DNA from: Protea cynaroides
Lineage: Eukaryota > Streptophyta > Magnoliopsida > Proteales > Proteaceae
NCBI GenBank assembly: GCA_028583415.1
Contig: CM053265.1
Location: 23,940,830 to 24,004,829 of the forward strand
DNA: 64,000 bases
Reading direction: 5' to 3'
Shown: one piece after another, positions 1 to 10,274 of the stretch
Numbering within the stretch: position 1 is the stretch's first letter
Layout: each line of letters starts with the position of its first letter
The notes under the pieces: generated by a model
Databases searched by the model: none
Told to the model about the DNA's origin: nothing
The model's input: only the letters and a program-made list of their open reading frames with translations
Position numbers and translations under genes: made by a program

Positions 1-270
1 TCTCAAGTTGAATCAAGGTTGCATCCAAAGTCTTCTCGTCAATAAGAACTGGACATGCTCCATAACCTTTTTCTAATTCCACTTTTAATCCCATCGGCGA
101 TCATACAAGCAGTTTGTAGTCAAACGATCTAAGGGGTAGGTTCAGCTTCTTTCTAAATGACACAGATATAAAAGAATGAGTAGCTCCAGAATCAAAGAGT
201 ACTCTAGCGGGTATGCCATTAATAGGTACAATACCTGTGATTTATTTTAGTTTTAGTTTACATGATTACA
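1..270 (-). pseudogene. retroelement aspartic protease, N-terminal part (pol start)
   Basis: The minus-strand frame gives a Ty3/gypsy-type protease core: Gly-Ile-Pro-Ala-Arg-Val-Leu-Phe followed by the catalytic motif DSGATHSFIS (Asp codon at 191-193), where DSGA is the form usual in Del/Tekay elements. It would cleave the Gag-Pol polyprotein. It lies downstream of gag, and a stop plus a frame break separate it from the gag knuckle. An in-frame stop follows shortly after the motif near position 100, so this copy is decayed. RT and integrase are beyond the window edge. Confidence 0.75.
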
Positions 271-299
271 CAATGTTACACAAAATGAAAGGTTCAGGT

Positions 300-1573
300 C
301 ATACCTGTGACCACATCAGCGATGCGGTAGCATCCTCAGATGTAACAGCATATACCTTTCCTTGCTGTAACTGCTTCCTGGGTTTAGGACACTCCCTTGA
401 ATAATGTCCTATTTGGTTGCAATTAAAGCATTTTTCTCCTTCATTATTTTGCTTTTGTTGCAATTGAGCTGCTGGAGTGGTCTTGGCTGTAGCATTGAAG
501 CCTTGAGTACGGAAGGGTTTGAATGTCCTTGTATTCCCTCCGTTATAAGAATTCTCATTTGGCCTCTTGATACCTCTATTCTGAGTGAAATAGCTCTCTT
601 TCTAGCTCGAATCTATTACTCGAGCAATTTGTACTACTTCATTGTAAACTTTCTTTTTCAAGCCCAGAACATGCTCACGGATGCTTCCCCTGAGTCCCAT
701 GACGAACCTTCGGGTCTTAGTATTTTCCTCTTGCATGCTTACGGGTGCAAAGAAAAATAGCTCCTCATGACGTTGTTGGTATGCATCCATGGTCATTTGC
801 CCCTGATATAAACTCAGGAACTCTCTCTCCATAGAATCTCTGAAACTTCTGGGGAAGTACTTCTCAAAGAATGCCTCTTTATATATATCACAGGTCAATT
901 GGGTGTACTTTGTTAATAGATAAGTCCGTGTGGACTTCCACTAGTGATGTGCATCGCCTTTCAGCATGAAGGTTACACACAGCACTTTCTCTTCCTCATT
1001 CACTGTCATCATCATAAAATTTCTTTCCATTTCATCAATCCAGTGTACTGGCCACAAAGTATCTGCTGGCTTTCCATTGTATTCTTTGGGCTTCATCTTC
1101 AGAAAATGCTCGATCAGTCGGGAGTGGTCCAGCTGATATGGAGCATAGGCCCCATACATAGGTGGTTGATACTGGTAACTTCCTTAAGCTACCTCAAGAT
1201 TCTATACCTGAGTCGGCCTGACTGGTGTTTGAGGTGCGTGGGGTACCGTGTTGCTTCCCCCTGGTACTGTGCTGGCCTACCCTACTGGCATATGTGTCGT
1301 GTGGGCAGCTGGAAAAGCCATCCCTATTGCAGCTTGCATATTGACTTGCACCTGTTGTATTTGCTGCAGCTGTTGTGCCAAGTTCATTACGGCTGTAGCC
1401 AAATCCATAGGTGGGGCTGGCAAGTTTGTAGGATTTGCCTAGCCATTAGTCACTGGCAGTGCCGTATTCAGATTCTCCTGTGCTTCATGGGTTACATGGT
1501 TGTCTTCCTCCACAGGTGGTGGTGGGGGTGGAATTGGGTTACGGCCTCGTCTGGTCACCCTTCGCCTAGCCAT
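300..1573 (-). pseudogene. Ty3/gypsy gag (capsid and CCHC nucleocapsid), broken
   Basis: The likely start is the ATG at 1573-1571, opening a basic and proline-rich N terminus (MARRRVTRRGRNPIPPPPP). Downstream comes a retrotransposon gag domain (about 1160-600) with the usual landmarks: leader to the FLKMKP-x-YNG block, WIDEMERNF, the MLKGDAHHW block, and EREFLSLYQGQMT. A nucleocapsid knuckle C-x2-C-x4-H-x4-C lies at 430-389 (CFNCNQIGHYSREC). Breaks: a stop near 1440 after the N-terminal part, a TAG in the expected DAHHWW tryptophan pair near 940, and another stop near 600. It would have packaged element RNA in virus-like particles; this copy cannot make a full protein. Confidence 0.85.
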
Positions 1574-1719
1574 TTCCTGTTCTGGTGATGGTAGTGTCTG
1601 TAAACAATCATAGTACATGTGAGGCAATCAATATAAGTTGTTCTCAAGTTAAAAATCCAACTAATCAATATAATTATTAAATTTTTCAGATCATTCTAAC
1701 AAAATACTGTATTTTCCAT

Positions 1720-2010
1720 CATAGGGTCGATGGTAGGGTCGGTCCTTATGCAACCCTAGGGTATGCGACCTTGAGAAACATTGTCAGCTTACCGAGAGCC
1801 TAGGGTCGATGGTAGAGTCGGTATATGTCCGACCCTAGGTCCAACCCCTAGTTCTCTGTCAGATCATCGAGAGGCTAGGGTCGGTGGTAGGGTCAGTAAT
1901 TGTCCGACCCTAGGTCCGACCCCTAGTCTCTGTCAGATCATCGAGAGGCTAGGGTTGATGGTAGGGTCTGACGTAGGGTCGCATGTTTTGGTCGAATTCT
2001 GCAACCCTAC
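1720..2010. repeat. cluster of GGGTCG-containing short repeats in the element leader
   Basis: Units of about 65-70 bp built on TAGGGTCG and its complement CGACCCTA recur at about 1725, 1800, 1870 and 1950, often separated by TCTGTCAGATCATCGAGAGG. The same core also occurs in two places inside the 5' LTR of the same element (about 5630-5715 and 6220-6355). Any reading frame across it is a by-product of the repetition. Confidence 0.7.
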
Positions 2011-2165
2011 GATCCAGAATCAGGTTTTTAAACCCGATTTTGGATTTATTTCCCATTCTTTCTCCTTCCTTCCAACTCAACTCGGTTTCCTGAGTTGCTA
2101 CAGTATTGACCCCTAGTGTTTGGTGATCATATCTTCCGTTCGTAACTTCCGCTCCTTCTCTTCAG

Positions 2166-2608
2166 GTATGCTCTCTACTGTTTCACCATTTTAAAGCTTT
2201 CTAAACTAGGTTTTTGTCCATTTACATCGTTTTCTTCAAATTAAACTTTTTTTAATCGTAAAAATTTAATTTTTATTGGGGGCTTTTGCTATTGGTCACC
2301 CAATGGATGAAAGCCCTCAAAAATATTCGAGTTTCATTGGTTGGTTATCGAGGAACTTGAAATTTTCCGTTTTTGACCTAATTTTTGAGATTTTCTGAAT
2401 TTATTGGAATTTCTTCAAATTCGATCTTTTTAAATTAAATTTCCCACTGTATGAGCCTTGTAGGATGGTTTAGAACCTATGTAAGTCATCCTGCCCAAGT
2501 GTTTGGGTGAAAAGTAAGGCTTTTGACCAATTTATGCAGTTATAATGTCAAAATTTTTGGATTTTTCACCTTTACTGATCTATTATCTATTTTTCTTTGT
2601 TTTGGCAG
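2166..2608 (+). other. putative 5'-leader intron of the plus-strand gene inside the Tekay-type element
   Basis: A donor (TTCAG|GTATGC, intron from 2166) follows a pyrimidine-rich exon-like stretch, and a strong acceptor (TTTTGGCAG, ending 2608) lies 5 nt before the ATG at 2614. The interval is T-rich as plant introns are. It suggests the captured plus-strand gene once had its own 5' UTR intron. No transcript evidence is available. Confidence 0.45.
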
Positions 2609-2613
2609 ATAAT

Positions 2614-3967
2614 ATGGCTCGTACCAAGGTGCCTAGAGCTCATGACCTAGTTTGTTTCCGCTCCAACGAGGCCGAAGCTTAGTATGCTCGCTATAAGCGT
2701 AAGAAGGTAAAGGGGGGTCGTTGTGTGGACTTGGGTAGTCTAGCCTTGTTCAACGTGGAGGGGGCATTTGGTGACATGGGCTGGCTCCATGTGATTACCT
2801 ATGACGCTTGTATCCATCCGGATTTGGTGAGACAGTCCTATTGTAATCTCCAAGTAGTAGGGGATCGCAATGACACAGAGAGGGGTAGGGAGCTCAGGAT
2901 CACGAGCTACGTCAAAGGGGTAGAGATTTCCTTTTACTGCCAGCAGTTGACTGATCTTTTGGGCATATCAAATGATGGCCCTTTGGTGTACTATTCTCCC
3001 AGGAGCCTCAGTTCCTTTCCTTGGAGATGCGTGCTGAGATTGACAGTCAACTCATTAAAGACGATCGCTGGGAGATGAAAGCGATCAATCTACGTCCAGA
3101 GCCTCGGGTGTACTGCAAGATCATCCAGCACAACCTGATACCCCAGAGTGGACACTATGAGAGGATCTCCCAGTTGACTTAGTATGTCCTCTACTGCATT
3201 TGCACTAGGCAGCCCGTCTACCTACCTTACATTATCCTAAGGACGATGATCCGTGCTACGCTGCCTGGTCAGATAAGCAACCTACTTTATGGACGTATGA
3301 TCACTACTCTTTTCACCTGCCTAGGTGTTGATTTAGTGGATGAGAGGATTCAAGAGAAGACCTTCTCATCGATGCTGGACTGGGAGGCCATCTGTAGGAT
3401 GGGTATGCGGGATGCTCAGGTCAGTGATGATGAGATGAACGCTCTTGTGCGTCCTCATACTCGGGTAGAGGTAGCAGACGTTGAGGCGGCAGCAGCAGCA
3501 GCAGCCGGAGCAGGGGTTCAAGGGGGTGATGCTGAGGATGAAGATCGCATGTATATGGATGTAGACGCTATACCTCCCCCATCACCTCCACATTCTACTG
3601 GAGCTGGTCCATCTTGGGCTCCTTCACACATGGCTGGTCCTTCACACCCACCATCTGATGATATGATGGGATTACTACGTGAGATCAGAGAGGCTCAGCG
3701 CGTGATGGACTTGAGAGTGGGATAGCTTCTAGATGCTCAGCGCATGACAGATAAGAGAGTAGGAGAGCTCCTAGATGCTCAGCGCGCGACTGATGGGAGA
3801 GTAGGCGAGCTTCTAGATGCTCAGCATGCGTCGGATCAGCGGATGGCCAAGTGACAACTAGTTTTCAGACGACCCAGACTCAGGTAGCCTGGTTGACTAG
3901 AGTATATGCTGAGGACTACGACAGAGATCACGAGGCACCTCCTCCTCCATCACCTACAGTTCCATGA
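2614..3967 (+). pseudogene. extra ORF carried antisense in the retroelement (putative plant transposon protein domain), broken
   Basis: Starting at ATG 2614 the plus strand encodes a protein unrelated to gag-pol: a short basic start (MARTKVPRAHD), then a globular part (GCIHPDLVRQSYCNL-like, SYVKGVEISFYCQQLTDLLGI) resembling the uncharacterised 'putative plant transposon protein' domain found in extra ORFs of plant LTR elements. It continues through LIPQSGHYERISQLT and YIILRTMIRATLPGQ, then an Ala-rich acidic linker, a Pro/Ser stretch and a heptad-like repeat tail. Breaks: TAG at about 2680, a frame change near 3010, TAG at about 3180, TAG at 3723, and a frame change before the final proline-rich tail ending at 3967. 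It sits between primer site and gag, opposite in strand to the element. Function unknown; the domain assignment is from memory. Confidence 0.6.
3680..3851 (+). repeat. 48-bp coding tandem repeat (16-residue units)
   Basis: About three and a half in-frame units of the form GELLDAQRxTDxRV are encoded near the C-terminal end of the plus-strand extra ORF. The spacing of Leu, Ala and Val suits a short amphipathic or coiled-coil helix. One unit has its Glu codon changed to TAG. Confidence 0.7.
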
Positions 3968-4239
3968 TGTATATTTTCTTTTATCTTTTTCATTGTACTA
4001 CAGAGTAACTGTCCGGGTTGTGGACTGTACTCTGCTTTGGATATGTATAAACGTGTTTTTTATTTGATGTATATAAAACTTGTTTCTCTTTTTTATATAT
4101 GCATTATTCACTTTCTTAATTTTTGTCTCAAACAACACAGGTGCTTACAGTGTGTTCTTATTAAAGCTTTTAAATTTTATCCTAACTCAGTTCACAAACT
4201 TTTGTGGAAATATACTGGTTTAATAGACAGGGCCTGAGA

Positions 4240-4251
4240 GCTCTGATACCA
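4240..4251 (-). other. primer-binding site (initiator Met-tRNA type)
   Basis: On the minus strand TGGTATCAGAGC, the complement of the 3' end of plant initiator Met tRNA, lies 3 nt (ACT) beyond the end of the 5' LTR. Exact match and position fix both the orientation of the element and the LTR boundary. Confidence 0.9.
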
Positions 4252-4254
4252 AGT

Positions 4255-6493
4255 TGTCACACCCCAATTCTGTACTACTCAGAATGGTGTGATGAACCGC
4301 TAATTAACCAACGGTTCAACCAGGATCTCGAATAGGCTATGTCCGTTTGCTTAAACCATACACATCCACAACAATAATCAGAGTAAATACACAATAGCAG
4401 AAGTCTTTATACTAATGAACTGAGAGTCTAACAATTATAAAATAATAAATTATCCAATTATTCTCCATTGACTAAGACATAAAATAAAATATTTTATCAA
4501 TTACATCATCTTTATAAATTAAATAACATTCTAATCAAAAATACAAGAGTTGCACTCGCATGACGAATCATGCGACTCCACCATAACTTCAGAGTCCATC
4601 GTCGTCGCTTGTCCATACATAGGAGCATTCATGTAGTCTTCAACCATGGAACCTGCATCATCAACTAAAAGCATTCGACGTCGAAAGGATGAGCACGCAT
4701 TACGGCTCAGTGAGCAAACAAAACAATGCAACAAACATATGCATGCAGACAATTCATATCTTTGGTCTCGTTTATAAGTTTGCAATGTGCTATAGAAAGG
4801 ATAGGTGGCCGCCGCACCTCTATACACGAATGTGTGGAACCGTCCAACGGATCAAACACCATTGCCACCCCTACATGCACCCACCATGGAATAGAGATAG
4901 AGCTAAAGTTCTTAGGACCGCACCGCATCACACTTCCCCTGATGCTCTACCCATACCAACACGTAAGCCCCTGTTGGCGAGGGCTTGCAAACTGGGCTCG
5001 CAACTAACCAATCCTAATGTCAAACAGTGTATCCAAGGTCTCACCCCAGCATCCCTCAATACGTCCATTGAGATAGAGCTAAGGCCACCCGGCAGAGTCA
5101 GAGACTACATGGTTCGAGACCACCTCCCCTGATGCCCTACGACGTAATAGTTTTGCTAAGGTATTGGTGATACGACAATGCTAGTGGACAAGACTTGAGT
5201 AGAGCTAGAGCTAGAGTCTGGTGACCAGGATGAACCACAGTGTCACGTCCTCCGCCTGATGCTCCACTCGCATCAAGCACACTAACCACACACATACATT
5301 CACATGCCTATTCCTAGCATCATTATCATCATCATGTTATAAATAAACTGAACTAAATATGCATGAACAGTAATAACAGGAATAGCAGATGACATGTGAT
5401 ATGCACATTACAATCATACAATCATAAAATCATACATGGTATTGGACTCAATAAACGAAAATAGTTTATTATTAGCCAATTAGTTTAGGTCTTGTTCCCT
5501 CACCTTTGATTGAGTGGAGATCCTCGTTCAAGCTTTATGAATCACCTTTAAATCACTAGAAAGGCCTAACAAGTCGATAGATTTTAATTAGAATTAATTC
5601 CAACAAATTTAGACTAGCTGAAATCATAGGGTCGCAGGTAGGGTAGCACCAAGGGTCGGTTACCAATCAACCCTAGGGTATAGGGTCGGACGTGGGGTCG
5701 GTTATCATTCGACCCTATGTGCGACCACAACCTCCCTGGGACTTCCCGAGGGCATGTGATCGATCTTGTGGTCTTGTAGGTCCATTCTAAGATTGTTCTA
5801 TGGCTCATAACTATGATTTTTACACACTTTCCATTGCCTATGATGAGTACTTCCATGGATTCCTTTGGAATTCATCCATGGATAGATGATTTGGGTTTCT
5901 CTTAATCCTAACTTCCTTATAATCTATTCTAGGCTCTTAATTTATGAAAGGAATTAGACTCATACCTGAAGTTGGCTGAGATTCAGAGGTTCCTCTGAAA
6001 TTCCTCCACTTCTTTAGTATATTCTTTAATTTTCCTTCTCTTCTTCTTTTCCTTCTCCTTCTCTTTCTCTCACTTTCAATTAGGGTTCTAAAAGGAGTGA
6101 AAGAGGCTAAGGGACATCCTATTTATAGAGTAAAACCCTCCAAAATAAGTCCCATCGAGTTTAGGAAAAAACCCCTTGAAATTAGAAAAGTTTCCTAATT
6201 TACGATTTTTGTCTGTCATCGTAGGGTCGCACGTAGGGTCGCAGGATCCGTCGACCCTACGTTTTTCTAGTCATGCGACCCTACGACTAGAAAATCATAG
6301 GTTGGACTTCTGTTGAGGTGGGGTCGACCCTACCTGGTTAGGCATGCGACCCTACCCTCATATTTATTATTTTTGGGTCAAACTCATACCTGGTCTTGTG
6401 ATTTCCTTCACGCACTTGGTCCACTTGGCTCGACCATGATAGGTAGACCTGGTACAAGATGGTAAGACCGGTTAGTTTGATACGGGTCTTACA
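4255..6493 (-). mobile_element. 5' LTR of the Tekay-type element
   Basis: Minus-strand sequence begins TGTAAGACCC (ends at 6493) and finishes GGGGTGTGACA at 4255, giving 2,239 bp, a usual size for Del/Tekay LTRs. It contains two clusters of GGGTCG/CGACCC short repeats. No second LTR is in the window, so the outer boundary rests on the terminal motif and on the abrupt switch to Tat-type pol at 6494. Confidence 0.8.
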
Positions 6494-6652
6494 TACACTC
6501 CCCCCGTGAGGATGCTGGTTTGGGACAGCGTTGGTAGCAGTTCAGTCACTCAAAACCAGCTCCCATTCGATCGACCTGTATTGACCGCAGTGGCCACCCC
6601 GACCTAGGAAAAAGATCCGACATTTGACCATGAGCAAGACGGAAGGAAGGCG

Positions 6653-7100
6653 ATGACTATTATTGGCAGCCCCTCATCAGGAAACACATACGCTAAGGCC
6701 CAGAAGGCCTACGCAAGGAGTGTAAAGTCTACCGAATGGCCGGAGAAGAGGGCGGGAATCGAAAATTTCTTGATCTTCAACGATGAGGACCTATGCAGAT
6801 TAGATGTCCCTCATGATGACACTATTGTCTTTACTCTACGCATTGATGACAGCGATGTCCACAAGATCATGGTGGACACTGGTAGCTCTGCAGACATAAT
6901 ATATTGGCAAGCCTTTCAGCGCATGAAAATCCCTCAAGATCGCGTCGTCCGGGTAGATTATCCTGATCAGCTTCTCCAGGGACCTCGTGACAGTCAAGGG
7001 CTCCATTCTGCTTCCTATCAAGGCCGGCTCTTACCTCAAGGAGTCACATGTCATGATGAATTTCTTAGTCGTCGACGTGCCTTCTTCATATAACGCTTTG
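6653..7100 (+). pseudogene. Tat-type protease region of pol
   Basis: The frame opens with the conserved gag-pol junction block (TIIGSPSSG ... KAYARSV) and the DEDL ... PHDDTIVFTLRI segment, then the catalytic motif VDTGSSADIIYW with Asp at about 6875. These match the retroviral-type aspartic protease of Tat elements. The frame changes near 6970, after which the downstream beta-strand portion (SYLKESHVMMNFLVVDVPSSYN-like) continues in another frame. The element would have used it for polyprotein maturation; this copy is frameshifted. Confidence 0.75.
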
Positions 7101-7399
7101 CTCGCTAGGCCAGGTTTGCCCACCTTGAGATGTGTCCCCTAGACGTACCATCTGGTAATTAAATTTCCCATACCTAGGGGTGCGGGAGAGTGCAAGACCG
7201 ATCAATTAGTTGCCCGCAAGTGTTACTCGGCCGAGTTGAGTGGCCTTCGCAAACCAGCCCAGGCCTTCCCGATACAGTTTGAAGATTTGAGGGACAACCC
7301 CACCCAAGAGAGGGGCACCCCCTATCGAGGACCTTCTCACAATCCCTTTGCACTAAGCGAACCCAGAGAAAACTATGCAAATAGTTTCCACTCACCAAG

Positions 7400-8560
7400 A
7401 GCCGCGGAAAATGGAACTTATTACCTTCTTATGTAATAATGCAGATGTCTTTGCATGGATGCCTTAGACATGCTAGGCGTTTCAAGGGAAGTGGCAAAAC
7501 ATGGCCTAGGCAGCAACCCCCAGCACCGACCAGTGCATCAGAAAAAACGATCGTTCCCCCTCGGCAGGCAAAAGCTCATTGATGAAGAGGTGGATAAGTT
7601 GCTCAAGGCAAACTTCATACATGAGATAACTTACTCGGAGTGGATCTCCAATGTCGTGATGGTCCCAAAAAAAGACAACAAGTGGCGAATCTGCATCAAT
7701 TTTTCAGACTTAAACAAGGCATGCCCTAAGGGTAGCTTCGCTCTCCCGCAGATCGACCAGTTGATCGACGCCACAGCAGGGCATGAACAGCTCAACTTCA
7801 TGGATTCCTACTCTGGCTACAATCAAATCAGAATGCGCAAGGCTGACGCAGAAAAAACCGCATTCGTTACCAACTGTGATCTATTTTGTTACGACATCAT
7901 GCCATTTGGATTAAAAAATACCGGTGCGACATACCAAAGGCTGGTGAGTAAGATCTTTGAAAAGCAGATCGGTCAAAATGTCGAAGTCTATGTCAATGAC
8001 ATGCTGTTCAAAAGTTTGGTGACGAACGATCATCTGAAGGATTTAGAAGAAGCATTTGGGATACTACGGCAATACCACATGCAGCTGAATCCCACCAAGT
8101 GCGCATTCGGTGTCACATCCAGAAAATTCCTTGGCTTAATGGTATCATGCCGTGGGATAGAGGCCAATCCTGTCAAGATCTCAGCCATACTTGACATGCT
8201 GGCACCAACCAGAGGAAGACATGTCCAGGAGCTAACAGGAAGGATCGCCGCACTATGTCGTTTCATGTCTAGGTCTGTCAACAAGTGTCTATCATTTTTC
8301 CAAACTTTGAAATGAAACAAGAAGTTCAAATGGACAGATGAGTGCAGGAAGGCCTTCGAGGAACTGAAAGTATATCTAGCATCCCCACCCTTGCTCGCCA
8401 AACTTGAGACAAATGACATACTCGAGCTATATCTGGCCGTATCCTCAAGGGCATTCAGTGTCGTTCTCATCAAAGAAGTCAATAATACACAAAAACCGAT
8501 ATACGTCGCCGTTCTCGTGAAGGACATATACGAGGGTATCTATCCCACTTAGGTGGTCGC
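7400..8560 (+). pseudogene. Tat-type reverse transcriptase with RNase H remnant; catalytic Asp mutated
   Basis: A long open stretch (7455-8315) covers the RT domain: QKKRSF near 7550, the WISNVVMVPKKDNKWRIC block, DLNKACPKG, FMDSYSGYNQI at about 7800, FGLKNTGATYQR, the active-site box and LNPTKCAFGV near 8100. The active site reads YVNDML instead of YVDDML: the first catalytic Asp codon is AAT at 7995-7997. A stop follows at 8313, then RNase H-like sequence (FKWTDECRKAFEELK, about 8325-8530) that ends abruptly at about 8535, so most of RNase H is deleted. The enzyme copied element RNA into DNA; this copy could not, even if expressed. Confidence 0.85.
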
Positions 8561-8569
8561 GCCCTGGCC

Positions 8570-9596
8570 CAAAAGATTCTTCGTTAGGGATACTACTGGC
8601 TTAAAATGAGAGAAGAGTGTTTGGACTACGTTAAAAATGCGAGAAATGTCAACTGTACGCCCCAGTCCCATACCTACCTGTAGCACCTCTACGGCCAATT
8701 TCCTCACCGATCCCATTTGTAACCTAGGGCATGGACATCATGGGACCCTTCCCACCGGCCCGGCACCAGCAAAAATATGTCATCGTGGTCATAGATTACT
8801 TTACCAAATGGGTCGAAGTCGAAGCAGCATCAAGCATTTCTGAGAGCACGATCAGGGAGTTCTTCAAGAAATCCGTCGTCTATCGCTTTGGTGTCCTGCT
8901 CGTCTTGATCACTGATGACAGCGCATAATTCACCAACAAAGCCTTTACCGAATTCTGCTCAAAACTTAACATCGACCATTGGCACGGAGCGGTGAAGCAT
9001 CCCCAGACCAGTGGACAAATAGAGTCTACCAACAAAATCTCCTTGTGCAAGGGATTAAGAAGCGTTTGGAATAAGCCAAGGGGAGATGGCTGGATGAGCC
9101 ACCCCACATCCTATGGGCAGATCGGACCACCACTAAGGTAGCAACGGGCAAGTAGCCCTTCATGCTGGCATTTGGAATGGAAGCAGTAATTCCTCTGGAG
9201 GTCCGCATCCCGTCCCATCAGGTAACACACTTTGATCAGGCTGACAATGCAAAAGGCCTCTGGATAAATCTTGATCTACTAGACCTCTGGATAAATCTTG
9301 ATCTACTAGAGGAAGTCTGGGACATTGCACAAATCAAAATTGCCTCTCAGCAGTAGGTGACCACCAGGCATTACAACAAGCGTATCTGCGAGAGAACATT
9401 CCAAGTTGGTGATCTTGTTCTCCGCAGCGCACTTGCCTCCAACCCCACCAACCAAGGCAAGCTGGCCCCCAACTGGGAAGGACCATACAAAGTGACGCAT
9501 AAACTATTGAGCAGGGCCTACCACCTCGAGGATATGGAAGGCAAGGCGCTACCACGCGCCTGGAACCCGGAGTATCTTCGCCGTTTCTACCAATAG
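8570..9596 (+). pseudogene. Tat-type integrase, broken
   Basis: After the deletion joint the plus strand shows the tail of the zinc-binding region (YVKNARNVN-like, CxxC partly lost), then the catalytic core: GMDIMGPFPPA ... VVIDYFTKWVE, LITDDSA, and KHPQTSGQIESTNK, which keep the three acidic positions. The C-terminal part has FQVGDLVL and the GPYKV ... YHLEDMEG ... WNPEYLRRFYQ ending at 9594. Breaks: stops at about 8925, 9077 and 9355 and several frame changes. A 27-bp tandem duplication (about 9250-9304) repeats the LWINLDLLD residues. Its role was strand transfer of element cDNA into the genome. Confidence 0.85.
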
Positions 9597-9734
9597 CTTC
9601 ACCATGGTCAAATGAAACACAGTTCCACCAGTTCAGCTTTTCTATTTTTCAGTTTCAACAATGCACATGATTACAATTAATGACAACTCCTACTTTTCAC
9701 TACTGTACCTTCGTTAAAAATAACAACCTGTGTT

Positions 9735-9985
9735 ACACCATGAACACCTTGGCCGAGGAGGGTAGATCGAGCTCCACCACTGACTGATACTGCCAAACGA
9801 GTTTGCCCCGTGAATCCCCTTGGCCGAGGAGGGTAGATCGAGCTCCACGAGGAACCCATATGCCAAACGATTTCGTTCCATGAACACCTTGGTCGAGGAA
9901 GGTAGATCAGGCTCTAAACACCTCAGGTTGACCCATTCAGCCAAATGCATTCAGTTCCATAATGCACTTGGCCGAGGAGGGTAGC
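9735..9985. repeat. degenerate minisatellite downstream of integrase
   Basis: The block CTTGGCCGAGGAGGGTAG recurs at 9748, 9819, 9888 (one change) and 9967, giving units of about 70-79 bp. It lies between the integrase stop and the antisense gene of the Tat-type element. Confidence 0.75.
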
Positions 9986-10274
9986 CGTAGCCATATCCCA
10001 ATCAGCTGGAGGCACATGAGAGTATGCAAAAATAAAATCCAATCAAATAAGCCCCTTGGGCAATACACGACTCTAGCCAAAGAAGGAATACACGCATAAA
10101 CAATATGAAGTCAATAAAGGGCTCTCCTTACAAAAATCAGTATATTCAACAGGTAACAAAGTGGCGGTTACAAAGTTATAGACGGGGATCCCCTTACAAA
10201 AATCAACACCGAGGTGCCCCAGTTGTACTACCAAGCATTAAAAAAAAGAGAAAAAGAAGAGTTACATAGCAAGA

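Larger units (their letters stand above)
1..6493 (-). mobile_element. 5' half of a Ty3/gypsy (Tekay/Del-type) LTR retrotransposon
   Basis: Read on the minus strand the order is 5' LTR (6493-4255), primer-binding site, a long leader carrying a gene on the opposite strand, gag, and the start of protease, which runs off the left edge of the window. The LTR ends (TGTAAGACCC... and ...GGGGTGTGACA) and the gag with a CCHC knuckle followed by DSGATHS protease fit the Del/Tekay chromovirus group. The 5' edge at 6493 abuts the pol region of a plus-strand Tat-type element, so this element inserted into it. The 3' half and 3' LTR lie outside the window, so target duplication cannot be tested. Frames are broken; it is not autonomous as read. 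Confidence 0.85.

Noticed and set aside
404..1588. Plus-strand frames of 118 and 214 codons
   Set aside because: Shadows of the minus-strand gag; Cys/Trp/His-rich composition typical of antisense translation.
4531..5132. Frames of 74-147 codons on both strands inside the Tekay-type LTR
   Set aside because: They lie within a non-coding LTR, overlap each other on opposite strands and show no domain.
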